Shown: positions 35,501 to 44,500 of the stretch, piece after piece
Position numbering within the stretch: position 1 is the stretch's first letter
How the letters are laid out: each line of letters starts with the position of its first letter
Source: Spodoptera frugiperda
Lineage: Eukaryota; Arthropoda; Insecta; Lepidoptera; Noctuidae
Reading direction: 5' to 3'
Assembly: GCF_023101765.2 (NCBI RefSeq)
Contig: NC_064227.1
Location: forward strand, 3,543,592-3,607,591
Length of the DNA stretch: 64,000 nt
Program-made: the position numbers and the translations under genes
The notes under the pieces: generated by a model
The model's input: only the letters and a program-made list of their open reading frames with translations
Database searches by the model: none
Told to the model about the DNA's origin: nothing

Positions 35501-38500
35501 GGGAATGAAATTCGAACCTATAGATAGATATTGCATAAACATCAACAGCTTATGACAGTCCACTTTTGTACTATCAGTTTCCTTTTGGGAATAGGACTTT
35601 GGCACAATCTTCTTCTTTATAGCACAACAGTGCAATCTACTTCGTGCATTTCTTATATACCTACTATCAACTAGTAAATATGCAACATCACGCCTTTTAT
35701 CCCCGAAGGGGTAGGCAGAGGTGCACGTATTACCGCACGTAATGCCGCTATACGATGTACACCCACTTTTCGCCATTTGTGTTATAAGTCACATGTAATA
35801 GGGGGTGAGCCTATTGCCATATTCTGGGCACAATTCCAAATAGTAAAATACTTACAAATATTATTAACAATCTGTAGAATAGTCTTCTCTTTAGTCACAG
35901 CATCAGCCAGAAGGAAGGCGTTCTCCTCGAGTTGGGTAAGCAGAGCACTAGCCGCTCTACTCTGGGCCTCAGAACTGAGATCAGCCCAAGAAGATCGTTG
36001 GCTTTCTTCTAGAAGGTTCGATCCTAGTGGAGAAGAGATGAGGTTAAGGAGTGCTGAACCTGGGTTAAACATAAGCAGAAAAGCTGTTAGGGTTTTAAAT
36101 AGGAGCTCGATTTCTTGGTAACCTTTAATTGTTGTAACTTCTGTTAGGTCTGATATTTCTCATCATCATAGTTCCACTGACAATAATCAATCATTATCAT
36201 GAACATCATATCAGCCACAAGAAGTCCGATGATGGCAGCAATGACCTTATATTTTTAAATTGTGTTTAATAGTGCTAATAAAATCGAGCTCCAATTTAAG
36301 CTAAAGCATGTATAGTATTAATAACTACTGTATATAAACAAATAATCATATAAATATAAATACATAAATAAAATATACATAGAAATAAATACATTGTTAT
36401 ATAAGTATAGCGTGTTCAGTCTGTCTTCTACTTTTATCATAAGTGTGGTAACAGCTAGACTTTTAGCAAGCCAGGAAATCAATCAGCTTACCAGTTTTGA
36501 TGACTCCAAGTAGCATATCAGTGACAATGGCTTCCCTCTGCCGAGGGTCTGGGAAGGTCTGGACATTCTGCGACATCCTCTGGGCAAGCTTCTTCATGAT
36601 GCTGGTCGTGGTCATCATATCTCCTCCGTACAAGGTCTTTGATGAGGTTACCTGATGGTAGAAGGTTACAATGGAATTATTTTAAGGTCTATTTTCATAC
36701 AAACTGCTAAGAATGTAGAGAAATTCAAGTAAAATTTTGTGAAAGATTAATGGCAAATGATCATACCTGAGCCAAATCGTTACTGATGCTGAGTAGTGAC
36801 TCTCCCTCTCTAACCCTGGCTTCCAAGCTGTTCAGCCACACGGAGCGACATTCACTTAGATCTGGAGTGTCACCATGCCATTCTGGTACTGCGTCAGCTG
36901 TTGGAGAGAAAAGGAATGAAATTAAATAATCGTTACATAATATTATCATCTATCAAAAATGAAAAACTCATTACTTTTCAGTTATATTATGAGTCATATT
37001 ATATAATTTTATGCCGTATACCATTACAATGGTAGGCTCTTTGTGAATATACGATCCGTTACGACATCGGAATAATTCTTTAGGTATGACATTGAGTAAA
37101 TATAATTAGGTATAAGTTTGAAGTCAATTAAAATAGTTATTGATAGCTATTCCTGACTAAAGCACGTTCATAAAGAAACGCATATCGAAATTTTAAACCA
37201 TTTTCTTGATATTCCTGACCAAAGCACGTTCTTAAAGTAATGCATATCGAGAAGTCAGTGTACAAAATGAGTTCATTAAAGAGTTATTCTTACTGTAAAT
37301 TAAATCGTTAGCCAATTGGTTGAGGTTGCCAGCGGACTCGACGAGGCTGCTGCCAGTGCCACGGTAGTCGATAATGTGCTCCGGTACGTCACCGTCGCGA
37401 CCTGCACCGACATATCACGTGAGTCAAATTTTGAAAACAGTATTGACAGACATCTTGTTGGTAATTGGGTAAAGTTCTTTTCTTGATATTAAAGTTAATT
37501 ATAATAATTCTTCCCCAACAACCCTTAAGTTTCTAACTCCCAAAAGGCCAACAACATATTTGTAACGTTTCTGGTGTTTCTGGTGTCCATGGGCGACGGC
37601 GAATGCTTCTCATCAGGTGATCCATCTGTTCGTTTACCGGCGTATAAAGAAGGTGGCGTTGTTCAAAGTTTCCAGAGAAGAAATGATAAATAACTTGGGA
37701 GGTCAAGAGCCTCATTACAATCTTTCTTTTACGGTATAGGGCGGCAAACGAGTTGACAGATCACTTGATGAAAATTGGCACTGCTTATGGCCATCCGCAA
37801 CACCAGAAGGGTTCAAAGAGCGTTTTTATTACTCTTACCTTTCAAAAGAGCTTCAGAACCAAGTCTTCTGATCAACTGCATCTGCCTGTCTGAGGGTTCA
37901 AGTCCCAAGTCGTGGAAGTTCTCTCCTGAAGGTAGACCAGTGCCGCGGCGCCGAGGACGCTCCTCTTCCGTGAACTGATGAGGAGTGAATGTGCATCTGG
38001 AAGTGGAAGACAGAATTTGAGGAACTTGTACAAGAATTCAATGGAGTTATGAGTCTGAGTTATGGTTATGAGTCTTACTGGTATATGCACGAAGTTGAAA
38101 CTGTAAGAGTCATCTGCCACATTACTACTGAGAATGTAATAGTCACTATTCAAAATGACTGAATGGTTGGCACGGTGGCTGGGCAACCGGCAACCGGCTG
38201 GCTTATGTGTAGCGGGTTCGCTTCCCGCAAGGACGCGTAACGTGTAGCGGGTTCTTTTCGAACTCTTTGTGTGATCTACAAATTGTTGTTTCGGGTCTGG
38301 GTGTCATATGTATGTTTGTAAACGCACCCACGACACAGGAGAAAATTCTAGTGTGATCGAACCGATCAGCGCACTAAACGCGCTCTCATTTCAATCTCGT
38401 TTAACGTAAAACAAACTCGTACTGAGTCCTCAGATAAAATAGTTGGTAATACTTACTTCCATCTCGCCAATCCCGTGGCTCCCCCAGGGCACGGCTGCAC

Positions 38501-41500
38501 AGCATACGTGCCTGCTAGAGTCCAGTTCCAGTTCAGACCCCGGGCAGAGACTTGTGGGCAGAACACGCGACGTCCAATGTTCGGTGTGGCGATTGTTGCT
38601 GTAATGGAAATGTTGGATTATTAGATAGGTGAGCTAAATTAGTAATTTTGCAGTAAAAATATGGTGGTAGTTATTAATTTTGTCTAAAACAGACAGCACC
38701 GCCGAACTCATTCTCGTTTGGTTTTCGTTCAATGTAAAGCAAATTCGTAATAAGGGTACAGGAATCGATACTTGTAACCGTAGGTCTTGCTATTTTCAAG
38801 TGAATAAGTAAATATTTTTGTGTAATAACCATTCTTAGACATTTTAAATTAACTAAAATAGTTAGCTACATGATGTTGATCGGCATCGCATCGCTCACGC
38901 TACTCCTTAATATGAGTCCAGATACAACTTGAAACAAGTAGAGCTTTTCTCGAATAGTTAATTATCATTAAAATAATAAGTTAATACTTACAAAAAGTTC
39001 TTTCAATTTCGTCAACCATGTCGCCTCCTGGTCTGTTGTCTTTTGGCGCCAAATGTATGGATGGTGTCGGTTCTGAGTCTTCGTCCTTTGAAGGCCATTC
39101 TAATGTTTCTTCTGTTACAGCTGTGAAAAGAAAAAAAAAGATATTTAGCTACTAATATAATATGTTGATTAGCCAAAGATAGTCAATAAAGGTACATTAG
39201 AAGATCTCATCATAAGAGATTACTTTAGAAGATCGAGAAGATTTTATATCATACTAGATGACCAGGCAAACTTCGTACCACCTCAAACATTATATTTCTC
39301 ACCTTTTGAACCTTTCCTAGACTAAAATTAGCCAAATCGGTCCAGCCGTTATCGAATTTTAGCGAGACTAACGAACAGCAATTGATTTCTATGTATATGA
39401 AGATTTCAGCAATTTCACTAAGTTCACACGAGGATAGAATGCGTGTCATGTCATGTAGTTTACTAGCCAATAATTAAGCTACCATGACGGGTCTTTTCAT
39501 ATCGTTTTCTTTTTAAAATTGACTTTATACATTGAGGAGTCAAATTAAATTGATCACTAAAAATATAAAAGTAAGGTCCAAATTACTTACTCGGTTCGTC
39601 TTCCTTAGGTGGTTTTTCGTTCTTCTGTTCGGGTTCGTTGACTTTAGCCTCCTCTTTGACCTCCGGTATGGTCTCCCGAGGACTCTGAGGAGGTTCCCTC
39701 TCTGATGAGGAGTCCGGTTGCCGTGTTGTAGTCTTCTAGAACAAATTTAGGTTTTAAGGCTACTGTTGTAAGGTATAATTTTGAAGAATGTTGATAGGTA
39801 CAGGCGAAAATAAAGAAGATAACTTTTTAACCAGTTTCTTTCTGAATCAAAATTTTTGAGGCAACCGAGCTGGTCGATCGCCTGATTAAGCAGTCTTAGG
39901 TATCAGCGTCATCCATGCAGATTATTAGCAACACCAGATAATCACAAATGAGTTGTCTTTCATCAGTAGCAGTCATTTCAGCAGTAGACTTTATCAATTT
40001 AAAATTAAAAGACCGAACTGACTGACGAATAAAAGATTGAACGTGGAGTTTCTTGCTCGCTTTTCTCCATATGATAATAATTTGTCTTGCAGATTTTCAA
40101 TTCAAGAAGAATTTTGACAAAGGCCTTTAAGCTGCAATACCTTAACACGCAAATAAAGATTTTGAGTTTGATTTTGAATACAATGAAAATAAATAATTAC
40201 CTTAGAAGCCACATCACCAAGTTTGACCTCAGGTGGAAGCGTTATGTGAGGTCTAAAGGTCGGTGGAGTGATGACAGTGGGTTTCTTCCGTTCATTCTGT
40301 TGAGTCTGTACTGGGTTCTTGGGGATCGGAGGCTGGGTGGACCTCCACACTGTTGGTTGTGACGTGATCAGCCATGGCGGTGATGGACGATTCGTTGTAC
40401 TCGTCGTTGATGCTGGAATTAAAGAAGAAGGTGGTTTTAAGAGAAGAAATGATGCTGATGAGACTTTTGAGTGAATTTAAAGTGTGTGTTTCTGTCATAT
40501 TACTATGAGACTGGTGCTTAAACAGATTGACTACGTAAAAGTGATTTGCAGAATTTTTAAATTATTTGAATAATCCTTCTTTTTCTACTATAGAGGCGAG
40601 GTTTTTGAAAGACGTAAGAGTGATTTGGGGGCACGGTAGTGCCTCCACCAAGTCGTTATAAGTTTTTAGAAGTCTCTGCTTGTGACCATAAACTAAAGCA
40701 TATAATTGCTACTATAAAAAGATTTTCTTGGGTTTAACAGATTCGATTTAGATTCGAAACTAATATTATTTTGAATTTTTTTTTACAAACAAATAGTATT
40801 TGACTTACCAGGTACACATTGATAGTGGGCTTCTAGGTATTTGAGCGTGTTCGGGCACGGGTCGCCAAACATATTCGTGCTGGCCAGTATACTACAGTTT
40901 TGATGCATACTACATCTGTAATACAAAGAAAAAAACAATATTAATACATTTTTCAAGATGGCGGCGGTAATATTTGACAGATGACATTTTAAATGAAGAA
41001 TAGATTCGTTAATGTGGGTTTTTTTAAATTGGAATTGTATTGTTATTTTTTAAAACAAACGTTCTGAATTCAAATGTTTAAAGATCGTTATCGTATGTCG
41101 GGTGCACTGGTGATATTATGCAAGTATTATACACATAAACCTTCCTCTTGAATCACTCTATCTATAAAAAACACCGCATCAAAATCCGTTGCGTAGTTTT
41201 AAAGATTTAAGCATACAAAGGGACATAGGGACAGAGAAAGCGACTTTGTTTTATACTATGTAGTGAAGAATCGGATCGACACCTATCCGATTATAAACAT
41301 AAATGTCCCTATGTAGAAATAACGTCATCACGGCACGCTTTTTAATCCCCCAAGAGGCATGGTGAAATACACATATACGTACAAAAATACAAGAATATTA
41401 TTGCAGTAAAAAACACACAACCGATTTTATTTTGAACATGGTAAACAGGCGTGTAACGTGTGACGCGGGCAATCAATTTGGACGTCATTTGCCTGAGTTA

Positions 41501-44500
41501 AGAGGGGTCCGTATACTTTATTGGCAATCTCACGGGTTAACGCGATCAACTTACGGAATATTTAATTTTCGGCAATTTTCGTCAATTTTCGGCTATCCTC
41601 GACACTTTCCGGACGGCCTTGGGTAAACGATTTGTATTATCCCTGTCTTAATCGAGTTGTTTTAACTAAATTGTTGTGTTTACATTCAGTGTTTAAAGTG
41701 AGCGGTATTTAATTTTTGGTGAAAATATTTACGTTTCTTGTCGATGTGATTTTCTAATGGAATTTTGTTTATTGTTTTTGAGTGATGTAGTTTTCATTTA
41801 CGGTTTAGTCGTTAGTTTAATTATTGTATGAATTCTTTATCATGTTTTAAGACTCATCAGAAGGCTTAGCAGGAGTTTGTTTTATGTCGAACGAAATAGA
41901 AACGAGATGACGTTCAGCGCTCTAATTGGTTGGTTCATTGGAGCCAGCCAATCAGAGCGCAGAACGCGGTATTGTTTCGATCTCGTTAAACGTAAACTCG
42001 TACTACTCTGATTATGTTTCAATAATATATCAGTTAAGATTTAGCACAAAAATAACCTAAACCAATTGTGAGCTACACCCAAAATGTTTAAAAATAGATA
42101 CATCCAAAAATAAAAATATTCAAATATCCATTTTAATACGCTAAACATAAGATTTAATTTCCCATTATGGTAATCGGATTAGCTACTACCAGCCACAAGA
42201 TGGTAATTTTCTTGTAAAAATATCAATAAACATATTTTTCAATCAAAAATCGATATTGAATTTGTATAGGTATCGATTATTTAACTAAATAAATAAAACG
42301 ATTATTCGTTTATAAGCTATAAAAGTCTTAATTCGATATTTAAAAAAATATAACGATGTTAATATTATGGTCAATTTTGTAATAAGAATTCGTTTTTTTA
42401 TTTTTTATTATTTCTTTTTAACATGTCATTATTAGATTGTTTGAATGCTATCGCTAGTCGAGTGGTTGAAAGCGTTACTGCGGAGCGAGGAGTCTGGAGT
42501 TTAATTATAAAGTTGGGCAAAGTAGGTACGGTATTACGCGATTTTTTCGGGTTTTCAAACATTTTAGTAGTAGCACAGAGGCTCAGTACCCTTAGTACGA
42601 GTTTGCTTTATGTTTAAAGCAATCGAAACGAGAGCGCATTCGGCGGTCTGATTGGTTGGTTTATTCGAACCGGCCAATCAAAGCGCCGAACGCGATCTCG
42701 TTTCATTTTCGTCCAATGTAAAGCAAACTTGTACTAAGGGTACTGATTATGCCCGAAGTAAAGCTATAAAACCATCTTTTTATACCATAGTATCTAAATT
42801 GAAAGTTATTTTATATTTCAAATGGTGTTATTGATCTTGTTAGTTAGTGACAGAGTTCGATACCCATGTCGGAAAAGTGTTAGATATTGATTTTGGAAAT
42901 CGTGACCGATGTGTTTGTGATTTCTACGAACGGTTTGTTTGTTTGTAAACAACTCTGCTTACTACCGTTACGGTGGGAAGCGGGTGTCATGTTAAACATA
43001 TTTTGGTTATACAAAGAAGGTAGTAAGGAACTGGTTCTCCAGGTATATAGATGTAGATAATTCTCTAAATTTATTTGAACATGAAAACATCGGTTTTAAA
43101 ACCTTATAGTTAAAGTTAGCTTATTGTTATCAATCAGCTTTCAGCTTCAAGAAGGATGATTATAATGTATGAAAATTAAACATTTATTTAGTCCGTCAGT
43201 GTCGTTTTTTTAATTTGTCGTATAAAATAAAATTTTAGGAGTGATTACGTCATATCTGCGATATTTTAAACCAATATAATTATGGTCGAAAGTATTTGTT
43301 TTCGTAAAAATTACTAATGAAAAATATCTAATGTTTCTGAATCTATTAGATGAATATTAAAATAAAAAATAGTCATCTACATAATCATTTATCTGTCAGT
43401 TGCCTATTAAAATTGAGTTATTTCCGAAAACATAAACTACGCTATATTAAAAAACATACCAACTTTAATGCAACTCTATAATTTTAGAAATCATAAATAC
43501 ATATAAATGATAGGTACAGGTATAACCACAATTTTACTGTGAAGAGCACAATTTAATCCTCATTTAAATATCTATATACAAAATTTTGATTCTAAACAAA
43601 TACCGCAATATTTTCGCTGCGCCATGTTGAAATTTATCTGGTTAATTTATACATTCATTGTAGATAGATTTATTAAAATACGTAGGTAATATAATGGTTG
43701 GACTCTGGACTCATTGATTTGGCAAATAGTTAATTATAATGATGTAATTATATACCTATTTCAAAGTTCAATACATTGAACCATAAGTACTTAGTATAGT
43801 ATAATCTTTTCAAACACAAATAAGCATTAAATGTGACATTTCGTTGTATTTGTCATACGATTATACTTGTTGTTTTTCACGAATATTAGCCTTAAAGCAT
43901 TAAAATCTTAATTTTATTTGTATTTTTTCACGTGAAGAGAAACAACAATCTGTTAATTAAAGCTATTATTGCTTGAAATGGACACTTATCACTACATAGT
44001 ATACAACAAAGTCGCTTTCTCTGTCCCTATGTCCCTTTGTATGCATAAATCTTTAAAACTACGCAACGGTTTTTGATGCGGCTGTTTTAATAGATAGAGT
44101 GATTCAAGAGGAAGAATTTTATGTTTAATACATGCATAATATATCACCAATGCACCCATGAGAAGCTGGGGCGGGTCGCTAGTAATATAAGTATATAAAA
44201 CAAAGTAAAGCTATATGTTACCTGCTATGTAAAACCCGCAAACTCTTCGTGGACATACAATTGACACTCCAGTCAGTGTTGCCATGGTCATTGCATATCG
44301 TGATCGAGAACCTTCCATAGTTCGCCCTGATGAGGTGGATCACGGACCCTTCCCTGCAGCCGATCTTCAAAGTCTTGCCTTTGCATATGCGGTTTCGTAC
44401 CGCGGTTCTGTAAAAAAGAAAAGACGTTATAGGCTCATAAAACATCTCGCTATGATCACTACCTAGGAGAGGCTCCGAGCAGAGTGGGTAAAACCGCGCG

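Noticed and set aside
40292..40498. Alternative minus frame with [20 protein letters not shown]
   Set aside because: The other frame fits both exon junctions and the linker composition; this one does not.
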